A stretch of 64,000 nt of DNA from Chitinophaga rupis (GTDB taxonomy: Bacteria > Bacteroidota > Bacteroidia > Chitinophagales > Chitinophagaceae). The notes beneath the pieces are model-generated. The model was not told where the DNA came from, ran no database searches, and saw nothing but the letters and a program-made list of their open reading frames with translations. The stretch lies in assembly GCF_900109685.1 (NCBI RefSeq), contig NZ_FOBB01000003.1, positions 124,001 to 188,000 on the forward strand, given 5' to 3'. Positions 9,324 to 18,923 of the stretch are shown piece by piece. How positions within the stretch are numbered: position 1 is the stretch's first letter; the number at the start of each line of letters is the position of its first letter. Position numbers and translations under genes: made by a program.

Positions 9324-10898
9324 ATGAAAAGAAAATATATAATCATGGCTATCCTGATGCTTTACGCATTAGGGAGCCATGCTTCCGGTGAACCCACGGT
9401 GATAGTGTATGGAGCTACACCGGGGGGCATATCAGCTGCAGTGGCGGCTGCACGGCAGGGCGCCAAAGTTATTCTGATTGAGCAAACCCGTCATGTGGGA
9501 GGTATGAATACCAGCGGGATCGGTACCGCCGAAACTGAACACATGATCGAGGAAACCATTTCGGGCATTCCATTGGAGGTTTATACCCGCATTGGCAAAT
9601 CTTACGGAAGCAATAAACCCGCCTTTTATTTCGAATCGCATGTGGCCGAAAAAATATTCCTGGATATGCTTGGCGAACAGCATATATCCATCATCTACCA
9701 GGCCTACGTAGATAAGGTGAATAAAAAAGAGAACGCTATTCAAAGTATTGTATTGTCAAACGGAAAAACAATCCGTGGCGATGTATTTATCGATGCAACC
9801 TATGAAGGCGATCTAATGGCAAGAGCGGGGGTATCTTATACTTATGGGCGCGAAAGCAGATCTCAATACAATGAATCGCTTGCCGGGATCCGTCTTTTAG
9901 ATAAACCGATCGACGTTTCGCCGTATGATGACAACGGACATTTACTGCCCGGATTTGTAGAGGCAAAAAACTTAACCAACGGCGAAGCCAATAAAAGGAT
10001 TATCAATTACAATTTCCGGGTAATGATGTCTACCAACGCTGACAGGGTACCCTTCCCGGCGCCCCTGCATTATGATCCGAACCGCTTCATTACGCTTAAA
10101 CGGCTGTTGACCGCTCAGCCCAATATGAAGCTGACAGATATCATTGATATCTATTCCTGGAACTATCCACCAGGAAAGTATGAAACCAATAACAAACAAA
10201 ATGCAGTGATCTCATTAGGGCTTTTTGGTGGTAATACCGGGTATCCGGATGCAGACTACCAAAAAAGAAAACAGATCTACCAGGACCACAAGGATTGGAC
10301 CCTGGGTTTACTTTATTTTTTGCAGCATGACCCATCCGTACCCAAACCATTGCGTGATGAGGTGAACCACTACGGCCTGGCCCCGGATGAATTTAAAGAC
10401 AATCATAATTTCCCCTATTATTTATATGTGCGGGAGGCCCGGCGCATGATTGGCAGCTACCTACAAACCCAGCGGGATATTTTTGATGAGCCAAAGAAAC
10501 CTGACGCTATTGCTTTGGGATCACATTTTGTAGATTGCCATCATGTGCAAAAGGTAGCTATCTCCAAAACGCAATACATTAATGAAGGCCGTATCTGGGT
10601 TAAAGTTGAACAGCCGTATGAACTTTCCTACCGTATTATTACGCCCAAACAAAATGAATGTACAAATTTACTGGTACCCGTTTGCGCTTCAGCTTCTCAT
10701 GTCGGCTTTTGTTCTATCAGGGTTGAAGTTACCTGGATGCAGCTTGGCCAGGCCGCAGGTGTTGCCGCAACAATGGCAGCTAAAAATAAAAAGCCGGTAC
10801 AGGAAATAGATGTAAAGCGGTTGCAGGAGACTTTAAAAGAAGCGGGCGTGCTGCTTAACCGCGATGAGCAGCATTGGATCAATAACGACAAATCCTGA
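9324..10898 (+). CDS. Secreted FAD-dependent oxidoreductase (PF12831 family)
   Basis: This 524-residue flavoprotein has an N-terminal signal peptide (cleavage near GSHASGEP). A Rossmann FAD-binding motif follows at once (VIVYGATPGGISAAVAAARQGA, in which the two glycines after PG match the dinucleotide fold) and then RHVGGMNTSGIG. The middle part contains DVFIDATYEGDLMARAGVSY, and the C-terminus holds a second FAD contact (VTWMQLGQAAGVAATMAA). This family is frequent as the last gene of Bacteroidota polysaccharide loci and is often annotated xanthan-lyase-like, but it is an oxidoreductase by fold and its substrate is unknown. It is placed 9 bp after susD and before a strong terminator, so it is the last gene of the operon. 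Confidence 0.85.
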   Translation: MKRKYIIMAILMLYALGSHASGEPTVIVYGATPGGISAAVAAARQGAKVILIEQTRHVGGMNTSGIGTAETEHMIEETISGIPLEVYTRIGKSYGSNKPAFYFESHVAEKIFLDMLGEQHISIIYQAYVDKVNKKENAIQSIVLSNGKTIRGDVFIDATYEGDLMARAGVSYTYGRESRSQYNESLAGIRLLDKPIDVSPYDDNGHLLPGFVEAKNLTNGEANKRIINYNFRVMMSTNADRVPFPAPLHYDPNRFITLKRLLTAQPNMKLTDIIDIYSWNYPPGKYETNNKQNAVISLGLFGGNTGYPDADYQKRKQIYQDHKDWTLGLLYFLQHDPSVPKPLRDEVNHYGLAPDEFKDNHNFPYYLYVREARRMIGSYLQTQRDIFDEPKKPDAIALGSHFVDCHHVQKVAISKTQYINEGRIWVKVEQPYELSYRIITPKQNECTNLLVPVCASASHVGFCSIRVEVTWMQLGQAAGVAATMAAKNKKPVQEIDVKRLQETLKEAGVLLNRDEQHWINNDKS

Positions 10899-10926
10899 TG
10901 TTAGACAGGCTTTATTGCAGGCACAT

Positions 10927-10951
10927 AAAACCCGCGGCTATCGCGGGTTTT
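10927..10951. terminator. Bidirectional intrinsic terminator
   Basis: A perfect 10-bp stem, AAAACCCGCG (10927-10936) with CGCGGGTTTT (10942-10951), closes a 5-nt loop. It has A on one side and T on the other. It sits between the convergent oxidoreductase and cupin genes and can end both transcripts. Confidence 0.85.
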
Positions 10952-10976
10952 ATTATTTATACAACTTTTCAACTCA

Positions 10977-11480
10977 TTACTTCGGCTTTCCAGGATCATC
11001 TGCAGGGTTTACATACGTTACTCCTGAAGGACCGTATCCTGTTATCTGAACTATAACGGCTTCGCTCCTCGTCATTGCAAAATGGTTCTGATCCGGAATT
11101 TCGGAGTAAATACTTCCAACAGGCAGCTTTTTCAATTTACCAGCATCAAATACGTCGCCGTATCCAAAATACCAGGTTCCTGCTACCACAGTACACATCC
11201 TGTCATCCGGGTGCAGGTGGGCCGGAATTTTTGTGTTTGCCGCCACCTTTAACAAAATAGTGTAAAGCCCAAGTTTGGAAGGATCGCCATGAATAACGAT
11301 GACCTGTACAGCGCTTAAGTTGGAAGAACCCGGAGCAGATACTCCGGCTGCTTTTGTATTGATAATTTCCTGCTGCGTCATTCTCAGCTGCCCGCTGGCG
11401 TCAGACTGTGCGTTTGCCGAAGTAACAAACAGCAATAACAGGAATAACATGCTTAATTTAATGGTGTGCATAAATTTCAT
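10977..11480 (-). CDS. Secreted cupin-domain protein
   Basis: A 167-residue exported protein with a signal peptide ending near SANAQS. A single cupin fold covers about residues 55-155, with the metal-binding motif PAHLHPDDRMCTVVAGTWYFGYG. The two His and one Asp/Glu of cupin motif 1 are recognisable, and motif 2 (PDQNHFAMTRSEAVIV) supplies a further His. Similar proteins are annotated only as cupin or anti-ECF ChrR-like, so the reaction is not known. It lies 21 bp after the upstream alpha/beta hydrolase gene, so the two are probably one transcript, perhaps with the second hydrolase (60 bp further). Confidence 0.8.
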   Translation of the reverse strand: MKFMHTIKLSMLFLLLLFVTSANAQSDASGQLRMTQQEIINTKAAGVSAPGSSNLSAVQVIVIHGDPSKLGLYTILLKVAANTKIPAHLHPDDRMCTVVAGTWYFGYGDVFDAGKLKKLPVGSIYSEIPDQNHFAMTRSEAVIVQITGYGPSGVTYVNPADDPGKPK

Positions 11481-11501
11481 TTGTTATTGATTACTGAAAA
11501 C

Positions 11502-12467
11502 TCATTCTTTTGCGAGCAAAAATCCAAGCAGATCCTGTTGTACCTGCGGGGTATTTTCCTGCACGATCCAATGCCCTGCTCCTTTAATGATGGATGATGT
11601 TACATGCTCCGCAACCAGCCTGCAATGCTCCGGCAAAAAGGCGCTTGCGTATTCGCCGGCCATTGCTAGCAAAGGCATTTTTAACTTATGCTTCATGAAC
11701 TCCTTGTTATCCAAAGCATCATCGTTAAAAGCGGCAAACCAATGAAAAGCGCCGTATGTTGATCTTGGGGTGCGGTAAGCACGTATAAACTCATCCGTTT
11801 CTTCTTTAGTAAATGCATTTTGTACATGTCCTACAACCGGCCAAAAACCTATTAGAAACTCTTTTTCCTTACCGGCAACAACCTCCGCGGATGCAGGCAG
11901 GGCAAAAAAGCCGAACCACCATGCCTTTGCTCTTACTTCGCTCCAAACAGGTTCCACGCCGGGCAGCAATGCATCCAGCAGCGCCACTTTTTTCACCTCG
12001 TTACTGTACTGCGCAGCATATGCATAGGCTACCATCAAACCAATATCATGCCCCACTACATCTATGTTGCTGTAACCAAGCTGCTTTACAAGCCCATGCA
12101 GATCCTGTGCTAATTGTTTTTTTGTATAACCGCTATCCGGCTTACCGCTTTCACCAAGGCCCGGCAGGTCAGGTGCAATAACTGTAAAATGTTTGGAGAG
12201 CTCCGGCAATAAACGGTTCCACATATACCAGTTTTGCCCGAATCCATGGATCAGCAATAATGGCTCACCTGAACCACCTATAACATAGTGTATGCCGGTA
12301 CCATTAATATTGACCGTTGCGCTTTTAAAGTTGGCCGGTGGCTGCGCAGGCTGCAACGTTGCTGTAATGGTATCTGTATTAACAGGGCCGGCGGCTTTGA
12401 GATCCGGCTGGGGGTTATTACAGGCCGCAAACAGAAGGCCGGCAACAAGAACGATTGTTAATTTCAT
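11502..12467 (-). CDS. Alpha/beta-hydrolase lipoprotein, epoxide-hydrolase/dehalogenase type
   Basis: A 321-residue lipoprotein with lipobox LLFAAC at residues 11-16. The alpha/beta-hydrolase core shows the oxyanion motif LLIHGFGQNWYMW, then PDLPGLGESGKP. The nucleophile elbow is VVGHDIG at about residue 140. The nucleophile is therefore Asp, not Ser, which is the mark of epoxide hydrolases and haloalkane/haloacetate dehalogenases. The catalytic His is in IKGAGHWIVQENTP. A cap domain with several Trp/Phe (AWWFGFFALP, GAFHWFAAF) lies between. The substrate is not predictable. It is located with another hydrolase and a cupin in a minus-strand group. Confidence 0.82.
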   Translation of the reverse strand: MKLTIVLVAGLLFAACNNPQPDLKAAGPVNTDTITATLQPAQPPANFKSATVNINGTGIHYVIGGSGEPLLLIHGFGQNWYMWNRLLPELSKHFTVIAPDLPGLGESGKPDSGYTKKQLAQDLHGLVKQLGYSNIDVVGHDIGLMVAYAYAAQYSNEVKKVALLDALLPGVEPVWSEVRAKAWWFGFFALPASAEVVAGKEKEFLIGFWPVVGHVQNAFTKEETDEFIRAYRTPRSTYGAFHWFAAFNDDALDNKEFMKHKLKMPLLAMAGEYASAFLPEHCRLVAEHVTSSIIKGAGHWIVQENTPQVQQDLLGFLLAKE

Positions 12468-12527
12468 AGCAGAAAATTTTATGTATTTATTTAAATTTGG
12501 TTCCGTTATGGGGTTTGTTCACTATCA

Positions 12528-13316
12528 CTACTTTGCCTGCTTCTCTATCCATTCAAGAATATAATCAGCATCCTGCTTCCAGGTTGATTGGCCCAGAACA
12601 AAGTGATTGCGCCCTTCAAACTCCTTGTAATCGGTAACAGAATTACTGTGCCTGTACTTTCTGTAATTGGCGTAGTTGAGCGAAGCAGGTATGGTATGAT
12701 CAGCGCTGCCTGAAGTAAGCAGCAAAGGGGCATGCGGGTTTTCAAATTTTATTCTTGCAGCCTTTGTTATGGTGTCTCTCACAATAAGCTTTGATTCCGG
12801 TATAGCAAATTTGTAGTAGGCCTCTTTTTGTTCATCAGGGCTCATTCCATTGGTGAATGCATATTGCCACTGCTTAAAGGACATTAAGAATGTTCTTTGG
12901 GCTGAGGTAAAAAAGCCAAGCGGCCCCCAGCCAGCTTTTAAAAATGATAGTTTAAAAGTAAAGATGCCCTGTGGCGGAACGGAGTGAATGGCAATCCCCA
13001 AAGCACCCAGCCCCTCCTGTAATAAAAGCTGAACGATGAGCCCTCCTATTGAATGGCCGATCAATATGGGTTTTTCCGGCAATGCTTTTACCATGGAAGC
13101 ATAATGGTCAATTAATGCCGGTAACCTGATGGAGGCTATCTCTGGGTTAGGATGACTATTACGCAAAGCTTCAGGAGATGCATTTTTATGAGGCCATGCC
13201 GGGGCAATGGTTTGGTAACCCTTCTGCCCGTAATAGCGCCGCCACTCATCCCAGCAATTGTTGCCTACAAAAGCGCCCGTAATAAAAACTATTGTTTTTG
13301 GAGGAATATTTTGCAC
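12528..13316 (-). CDS. Alpha/beta hydrolase, serine type
   Basis: A 262-residue cytoplasmic alpha/beta hydrolase without a signal peptide. The oxyanion segment is VFITGAFVGNNCWDEW. The nucleophile elbow is ILIGHSIGGL (Ser at about 96). The acid is in TSGSADHTIP and the base in EGRNHFVLGQ. The start is GTG at 13316: an in-frame TAG lies two codons upstream and no ATG occurs before the middle of the core, so GTG is the only reasonable choice. It is unrelated in detail to the neighbouring Asp-type hydrolase, so this is not a tandem duplication. Substrate unknown. Confidence 0.8.
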   Translation of the reverse strand: MQNIPPKTIVFITGAFVGNNCWDEWRRYYGQKGYQTIAPAWPHKNASPEALRNSHPNPEIASIRLPALIDHYASMVKALPEKPILIGHSIGGLIVQLLLQEGLGALGIAIHSVPPQGIFTFKLSFLKAGWGPLGFFTSAQRTFLMSFKQWQYAFTNGMSPDEQKEAYYKFAIPESKLIVRDTITKAARIKFENPHAPLLLTSGSADHTIPASLNYANYRKYRHSNSVTDYKEFEGRNHFVLGQSTWKQDADYILEWIEKQAK

Positions 13317-13417
13317 GATCTATTTTTTGGTTAATAATTGTTTACCAACACCAAACAAAGTGCCACCAACCTAAATGAGTATCAATCAGATACTTGATGA
13401 AAATGAAGTAGAAAACC

Positions 13418-13435
13418 ACCGCGAAATATCGCGGT
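13418..13435. promoter_or_regulatory. 7-bp inverted repeat in a divergent intergenic region
   Basis: ACCGCGA (13418-13424) and TCGCGGT (13429-13435) flank a 4-nt AATA spacer between the divergent hydrolase gene (start 13316) and kinase gene (start 13533). It has no T tail. An operator or a small RNA hairpin are both possible. Nothing else was recognised in this 216-bp gap. Confidence 0.35.
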
Positions 13436-13532
13436 CCTAAAACAATACCACGAAATAGAACGGCATTAATTGTATCTTTAAAAGGATAGCAAAAGCAACG
13501 TATATTTAGCTCCCCAAAAACATCCCGGGCAC

Positions 13533-15764
13533 ATGCGAAGGCAAATTAAATATGTGTTTATGCTGGCGGTACTGATCTATTCTGCGGTTGCTGCGCAGCA
13601 ACCAGATCACAGCGCCGATGGTTTGCTATTGCAATTAAAAAAAAGTAAAGAAGACACCGTAAGCGTAAACCTGCTTTTGCAATTAAGCGAACACTATTTT
13701 AAGAAAGCATCCGGCGGCACAAAATATCTTGATAGCGCGCTGGTATATGAACATGCTGCCGAACAGCTTAGTAAAAAGCTGAATTATCCCAAAGGCATTG
13801 GAAATAGTTACGAACAGCTCTCCAAGATCCTTCATGTACAAAATAATACGGCCCAGGCCAGGCAATTTGCGGATAAGGCTATAGAGATCTTTAAGGCACA
13901 CAACTTCTTTTTAGAGCTGGGTTATGCTTATTATGACCTCTCAGGCTACTATTCAATAAATAATGCTGATGAACTAACAGAAAGGATCCGCATAGTAGAG
14001 GAGCTTTCTTTCCCTGCATTTCAAAAGTCCGGCAGCACCTTAAAAGAAGCTGATATCCTGAAAGAGCTGGGCGACCTGGTGCAGCTAACGGGGAATTATT
14101 CAAAAGCCTTATCTGTGCTGCATCGTTCCCTTCAGTTATACCAATCAATTAAGCATCCCAATCTTGAAGATATTTGTGACCTTTTAGGCACTGTTTACAG
14201 CGTTACCGGGAATAATGAACAAGCTTTAAAATATGGATTGCTTGCCGTAAAAGCTGCAGCATCCATTAATGACACCACTATTCAACTGGCCACCATTTTC
14301 AACCGCATAGGCTCAACCTATAGCCGTATGAAAAAATATAATGCTGCCTATGATTATTTTCAAAAAGCGTTATATGTGGCGAAAAAATATAACAGCACTG
14401 AAACCATTGTTTTACTAAGCTCTAAGATCTCAAGAACGCTTATCGCATTAAACAAACCACAGGAAGCGCTGGAAATTTTGCAGGAGGCGCAACAAAAATA
14501 CCCGTCAAAGGATATTTATTCACAGCTATATCTCACCGCAAGTTTTTTGATCACTTATAAAGAATTAAGGCAATACCAGCAAGCTCAAAAATATTGCGAT
14601 CAGCTCTTAGCTATTTCCAAAAGGCTCGATAAATATGAGCCGGACCAGAGTGAGGCCCAATACCCGGTGACAGAATTTTACCTGGCAACGCATCAATATG
14701 AGCTTGCCCGTAAACATCTTGCCGGAACAGACACTTTTTACAAAGCCATTCAAAGCCCTTTAGAATTAAACCACAATCATTATTTATGGTTTAAGCTGGA
14801 TTCCATACAAGGCAATTACCTTGGCGCCATTACCCATTACCAGCTCTATAAAATGTTAAGTGATTCTTTATTAAATGAAACTACCAGCAATCACATCGAA
14901 CAGCTGCAGATAGCGTTTGAAACCCAGAAGAAAGACCAGGATATTAAGATGCTTGAAAATGCAAGCAAGCTGCAGCAAAATAAGCTATCACAGGCCAATC
15001 AAACCCGCAACTGGGTTATTGGTGCTGTGATACTGCTGCTTATTATCATAGGCCTGCAGGCCAATAATTCATGGATCAGGCAGCAGGCTAATAAAAAACT
15101 GAAAGCTCAGCAAAAGGAGATCGAAAAGAAGAACCTGGCGCTTCAACACCTGGTTACAGAAAAAGAATGGCTCATAAAGGAGATCCATCACCGGGTAAAG
15201 AACAATTTTCATACGGTATCAGGCCTGCTGGCAACACAATCACAATATCTCAAAACAGATGAAGCTATTGAGGCTGTAAGTGAAAGCCATCACCGGATCC
15301 AGGCCATGTCGCTCATTCATCAAAAGCTGTATCAGTCAGAGAATTTATCCGCCATCTATATGCCGGATTATGTATATGAGCTGGCAGATTACCTGCGGGA
15401 TAGCTTTAATATCCGCAAGTCGGTTCAATTCAATTTACAGATCGAGCCCATCGCATTAAATCTTTCACATTCCATTCCGCTTGGGCTCATTCTGAATGAA
15501 GCTATTACCAATTCAATTAAATATGCTTTTCCGGGTAATAAGAACGGCACGATCAATATTTCATTAAAGTATAAATCTGAGCGCAATTTATTATTAACTA
15601 TCAGCGATGATGGAGTGGGGCTGCGGCAGGATCCCGCTACCCCAGTTCCTCAGTCAATGGGCATGAAGCTTATGTACGGATTGAGCGAGGATATAGACGG
15701 AAAATTCAGCATCAGCGGTTACAATGGAACCGCAATAAGCCTGGAATTTATTTATGATGGCTGA
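13533..15764 (+). CDS. TPR-containing HisKA_2-type sensor histidine kinase
   Basis: A 743-residue membrane kinase. It has a signal/anchor at the N-terminus (FMLAVLIYSAVAAQQPD), then a periplasmic array of TPR-like helical repeats (about 40-450, for example YNAAYDYFQKALYVAKKYN). One membrane helix lies at about 493-511 (NWVIGAVILLLIIIGLQ), then a short coiled coil. The phospho-acceptor domain is of the HisKA_2 type (KEIHHRVKNNFHTVSGLLA, His near residue 551), and the HATPase domain has NEAITNSIKYAF and ISDDGVGL. The next gene, 46 bp downstream, encodes a sigma-54 response regulator, so the two form a cognate pair. The signal is unknown. Confidence 0.9.
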   Translation: MRRQIKYVFMLAVLIYSAVAAQQPDHSADGLLLQLKKSKEDTVSVNLLLQLSEHYFKKASGGTKYLDSALVYEHAAEQLSKKLNYPKGIGNSYEQLSKILHVQNNTAQARQFADKAIEIFKAHNFFLELGYAYYDLSGYYSINNADELTERIRIVEELSFPAFQKSGSTLKEADILKELGDLVQLTGNYSKALSVLHRSLQLYQSIKHPNLEDICDLLGTVYSVTGNNEQALKYGLLAVKAAASINDTTIQLATIFNRIGSTYSRMKKYNAAYDYFQKALYVAKKYNSTETIVLLSSKISRTLIALNKPQEALEILQEAQQKYPSKDIYSQLYLTASFLITYKELRQYQQAQKYCDQLLAISKRLDKYEPDQSEAQYPVTEFYLATHQYELARKHLAGTDTFYKAIQSPLELNHNHYLWFKLDSIQGNYLGAITHYQLYKMLSDSLLNETTSNHIEQLQIAFETQKKDQDIKMLENASKLQQNKLSQANQTRNWVIGAVILLLIIIGLQANNSWIRQQANKKLKAQQKEIEKKNLALQHLVTEKEWLIKEIHHRVKNNFHTVSGLLATQSQYLKTDEAIEAVSESHHRIQAMSLIHQKLYQSENLSAIYMPDYVYELADYLRDSFNIRKSVQFNLQIEPIALNLSHSIPLGLILNEAITNSIKYAFPGNKNGTINISLKYKSERNLLLTISDDGVGLRQDPATPVPQSMGMKLMYGLSEDIDGKFSISGYNGTAISLEFIYDG

Positions 15765-15810
15765 CAAAGACCTTTGCTATCATAAATAAGACTAAAAACA
15801 TTTATTCCAT

Positions 15811-17754
15811 ATGAAAGAGAAAATATTAATTGTTGAAGATCAGTTTGTGGAAGCTGATTATCTCAGGCTGATGCTTACGCAGGCAGGTTATATTATTACC
15901 GGCATTGCACGGTCGGTTTCACAGGCGGAGCAGCTCATAAAAAGTGAAAAGCCCGATTTTGTGCTGGTAGATATCTTTTTAAAAGGTAAGCAAACAGGGA
16001 TTGACCTGGCCAAACAGCTCTCTGCTGATAATATTCCGTTTGTTTATTTGTCGGCCAATTCAGATGAGGAGGTACTGAATGCAGCCAAAACCACTGAACC
16101 TTATGGCTTTTTGGTAAAGCCTTTCAGGGAAAAAGATCTGCTTGTTGCGCTTGAAATTGCACACTACCGCCACAAACACAACCAGGAATCGAAATGGCGC
16201 AGTGAAAAACAGCTGACAAAAGATCTGTATACTATTGAGAAAGAAGAAGGGAACTGGAATACAAAAGTTATTGAAACGGCTAAAGTGCTTCAAAAGCACC
16301 TGCCATTCGATTGTGTGGACGTGAAATTCAAACCCCTGGAAAGCAGGCATTACAGTGGTTTTGCTTTTATGCGGGCCGGGTTTAGTGAATACCAGACCAT
16401 TGACCTTAACAGCCTCTCAAATATGTCAGGAAGGCCCATGGAAGAAATTAAAGACCTGCTTGAGCATAACTCCATTGACAATACAGCAAAGTGGTATAAC
16501 GGTGATGATTTTAAAAAGTTATTTCCCGTTCATCCCATGAAAGCGTTGTTTGCAAAAGTGTTTGGTTTTTCTTCCAATATTGTTTTGCCGTTCATAACTT
16601 CCGACAGCTATATGTTCTCGCTTAGCTTCTTCCGCCGCCTGGAAGAAGGTTATAATGCAGAACATCTTGACCTGCTTTTCCGGCTGCAACAACCCTTGAT
16701 CGCTGTTATGAACAGTATTTCCGCTAATGAAAAAAGATCCGCATTATCCATACACCATGAGCTTACCAGCATTCCCCATCGTAAGGCACCTGATCCCAAT
16801 CCGGATTTTGGAACTATTATCGGGAAAAGCCCTGCGCTGTTGAATGTAATGGATCTGATAGAGCAGGTAGCCTATTCAGATACTTCTGTTCTATTGCTTG
16901 GGGAAAGCGGTACCGGGAAAGAAAAAATTGCCGATGCTATTCATAATTTATCTCCCAGGAAAAACAAGTCCTTTATAAAAGTGAATTGTGCCGCATTGCC
17001 TCCCACCTTAATTGAATCTGAACTATTTGGCCATGAGAAAGGGGCCTTTACCGGTGCGAATGATAAACGTATCGGCAAGTTTGAAAAAGCTGACCATGGG
17101 ACTATTTTACTGGATGAAATTGGAGAAATGCCCCTTGAACTGCAGGTAAAATTACTAAGGGTATTGCAGGAAAAAGAAATAGAAAGAATAGGCGGCAGGG
17201 ATACCCTGAAAATCAACGTAAGAATTATTGCAGCAACGAATAAAAACCTGGAAAAAGAAGTTGCAGAAGGGCGTTTCCGGCTTGACCTGTATTATCGTTT
17301 AAATGTTTTCCCCGTCCGGCTCCCGCCCTTGCGTGAACGTAAAGAAGACATTCCTGCGCTGGCCTATCACTTCATGAATTATTACAATCACAAATCCGGG
17401 AAAAAGATCAGTGGTATTTCAGACAACGTTTTAAAAAGCATGATGGCTTATCACTGGCCCGGCAATATCCGTGAACTTGAACATCTGGTAGAAAGAAGTA
17501 TTTTGCTTGCCAGGGGCAGCCTGATAGAAGAAATTCAACTACCGGCTATTCCAAAAACATCAGCAGCAGGCATTGAAAGCTCGTACATAAAGACCATTCA
17601 TGAGAATGAGCGGGATTACATTATTTCAATCCTGAAAAAATGTAATGGAAGGATCTGGGGTGCTGGAGCGGCCGCTGAAATTCTAAATATTCCCCCTTCT
17701 ACATTAAAATCAAAGATGAAAAAGCTGGGAATTAAAAAGGAGTTCATTCCATAA
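15811..17754 (+). CDS. NtrC-type sigma-54-dependent response regulator
   Basis: A 647-residue response regulator. The receiver domain (1-120) has the acidic pair at E9-D10, phospho-acceptor Asp54 (VLVDIF) and the Lys in LVKPF. A 200-residue GAF-like middle region follows. The AAA+ domain has Walker A GESGTGKE (about 363), the sigma-54-contacting GAFTGA loop (about 411) and LLDEIGEMP as Walker B. The C-terminal Fis-type helix-turn-helix ([22 protein letters not shown]) binds DNA. Intact GAFTGA means it can activate sigma-54 promoters. It is preceded by its kinase. No sigma-54 -24/-12 site was found with confidence in front of the next gene. Confidence 0.92.
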   Translation: MKEKILIVEDQFVEADYLRLMLTQAGYIITGIARSVSQAEQLIKSEKPDFVLVDIFLKGKQTGIDLAKQLSADNIPFVYLSANSDEEVLNAAKTTEPYGFLVKPFREKDLLVALEIAHYRHKHNQESKWRSEKQLTKDLYTIEKEEGNWNTKVIETAKVLQKHLPFDCVDVKFKPLESRHYSGFAFMRAGFSEYQTIDLNSLSNMSGRPMEEIKDLLEHNSIDNTAKWYNGDDFKKLFPVHPMKALFAKVFGFSSNIVLPFITSDSYMFSLSFFRRLEEGYNAEHLDLLFRLQQPLIAVMNSISANEKRSALSIHHELTSIPHRKAPDPNPDFGTIIGKSPALLNVMDLIEQVAYSDTSVLLLGESGTGKEKIADAIHNLSPRKNKSFIKVNCAALPPTLIESELFGHEKGAFTGANDKRIGKFEKADHGTILLDEIGEMPLELQVKLLRVLQEKEIERIGGRDTLKINVRIIAATNKNLEKEVAEGRFRLDLYYRLNVFPVRLPPLRERKEDIPALAYHFMNYYNHKSGKKISGISDNVLKSMMAYHWPGNIRELEHLVERSILLARGSLIEEIQLPAIPKTSAAGIESSYIKTIHENERDYIISILKKCNGRIWGAGAAAEILNIPPSTLKSKMKKLGIKKEFIP

Positions 17755-17857
17755 CAATATAGATGAGCTGCTGCCGGCAATTACTTTTTAATCAATATGC
17801 TTATATTTGTTTTTGGCAGTTGAAAAAAAGCTAAAAGTTCTGAACGGCCGCAAGCGC

Positions 17858-18751
17858 ATGAAACAGCTATCCCTTACATTGATCGCCTTATTTTTATTAT
17901 CCAGCCTGGCCTCATTTTCCCAATCCAGCCTTCAACTGGGCGCATCAGGCGTTTTCTCAAAAACGAAAGGTTATGGAGCAGAGATCGTTGGCAATGCTCA
18001 GGTGGCAAAAAACCTTTCCATCGGCTTAGGCATCAAACCCATGAAATTTGAGGAACACAGTAAATTATACATACCCGTTTTTGCCACGCTAAAATATTAT
18101 TACCCGCTATCAAAATGGAGGCTTTATGCCAGTGTGGACCCTGGTTATGGCATTTACCCCATGGAATATCTTTCGGGCGAATTTTATAATATTCGCAGGA
18201 ATGGCGCAATATATCTATCCGGCGGTTTTGGTATCATGGGGGCTTCTGCATTAGCGCCTTACGCGTCCATTCATTTTACAAAATTCGGGTTTACGGAGCA
18301 TATCGGGCTTTCTTCGCAATACAGGCCTATCAGTACTTTAACCTTTACTGCCGGAATAGCGCTGAATAAGCTGGCTTCAAAAAATGTATTTGACCGAAGC
18401 ACCCCTTCCCCTTTGCGCAGCCAGGACTACTATGAAAAAAGAAGTAAAAACCAGAAAACGGCTGCCTGGATTATATTGGGGAGCGGCGTTGCACTATTTG
18501 CCGGAGGTATCATTGTTGCCTCCCAACACAATGACGATGGAGCTGAAGCAGCGGTCCCACTTGTTTTCATGAGCGGCACCGGTATTGTTACCTCTCTTGT
18601 AAGCATCCCCTTTTTTATCTCTGCGGGTAGTAATAAAAGGAAAGCAATGCATCTTTCTTCCCGTTTCGAAATGCAGAAAAGCCCTGTTAAAATGCAAGCG
18701 GGGGTATTGAGCAATTCCAATCCGGCGCTGGCGGTAAGATTAGATTTTTAA
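17858..18751 (+). CDS. Exported protein of unknown function with barrel-like N-terminal part
   Basis: I do not recognise the family. The 297-residue product starts at ATG 17858 with a clear signal peptide (MKQLSLTLIALFLLSSLASFSQ). An earlier TTG reading would put charged residues in front of it and is rejected. Residues 25-170 alternate hydrophobic and polar residues with many Tyr/Gly, as in small beta-barrels (LYASVDPGYGIYPMEYLSGE). Two hydrophobic helices follow (AAWIILGSGVALFAGGIIVA and VFMSGTGIVTSLVSIPFFI), so the C-terminal half may sit in a membrane. It starts 104 bp after the sigma-54 regulator gene and could be its target (inference). Confidence 0.6.
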   Translation: MKQLSLTLIALFLLSSLASFSQSSLQLGASGVFSKTKGYGAEIVGNAQVAKNLSIGLGIKPMKFEEHSKLYIPVFATLKYYYPLSKWRLYASVDPGYGIYPMEYLSGEFYNIRRNGAIYLSGGFGIMGASALAPYASIHFTKFGFTEHIGLSSQYRPISTLTFTAGIALNKLASKNVFDRSTPSPLRSQDYYEKRSKNQKTAAWIILGSGVALFAGGIIVASQHNDDGAEAAVPLVFMSGTGIVTSLVSIPFFISAGSNKRKAMHLSSRFEMQKSPVKMQAGVLSNSNPALAVRLDF

Positions 18752-18898
18752 ATACGGCCGGCCCATTATGATCATCCGCCACACCGGAATATTACTGAGC
18801 TATGTGGAAGCGCTGGCAGGATGAAGGACTTTTTTCGTTTATGCGTGCCCATGCTGATTTTGTCGTTTTTTTCCAAACAGGCAATAATAGCCGTTTTA

Positions 18899-18906
18899 TA
18901 CCTTTG
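18899..18906 (+). promoter_or_regulatory. -7 promoter element of the VOC gene
   Basis: TACCTTTG is a perfect match to TAnnTTTG and lies 17 bp before the ATG at 18924. No TTTG is seen at the -33 spacing. The rest of the 172-bp gap shows nothing recognisable. Confidence 0.45.
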
Positions 18907-18923
18907 CAAAAAGCATACAATCT

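Noticed and set aside
11502..13316. Tandem duplication of two alpha/beta hydrolases
   Set aside because: Different nucleophiles (Asp versus Ser), different cap regions, and one lipoprotein versus one cytoplasmic protein.
13418..13435. Inverted repeat as transcription terminator
   Set aside because: It lies between divergent gene starts and has no T tail, so it is kept only as a possible operator.
17807..17857. Longer start for the exported protein from a TTG
   Set aside because: It would place charged residues before a clear signal peptide that begins at ATG 17858.
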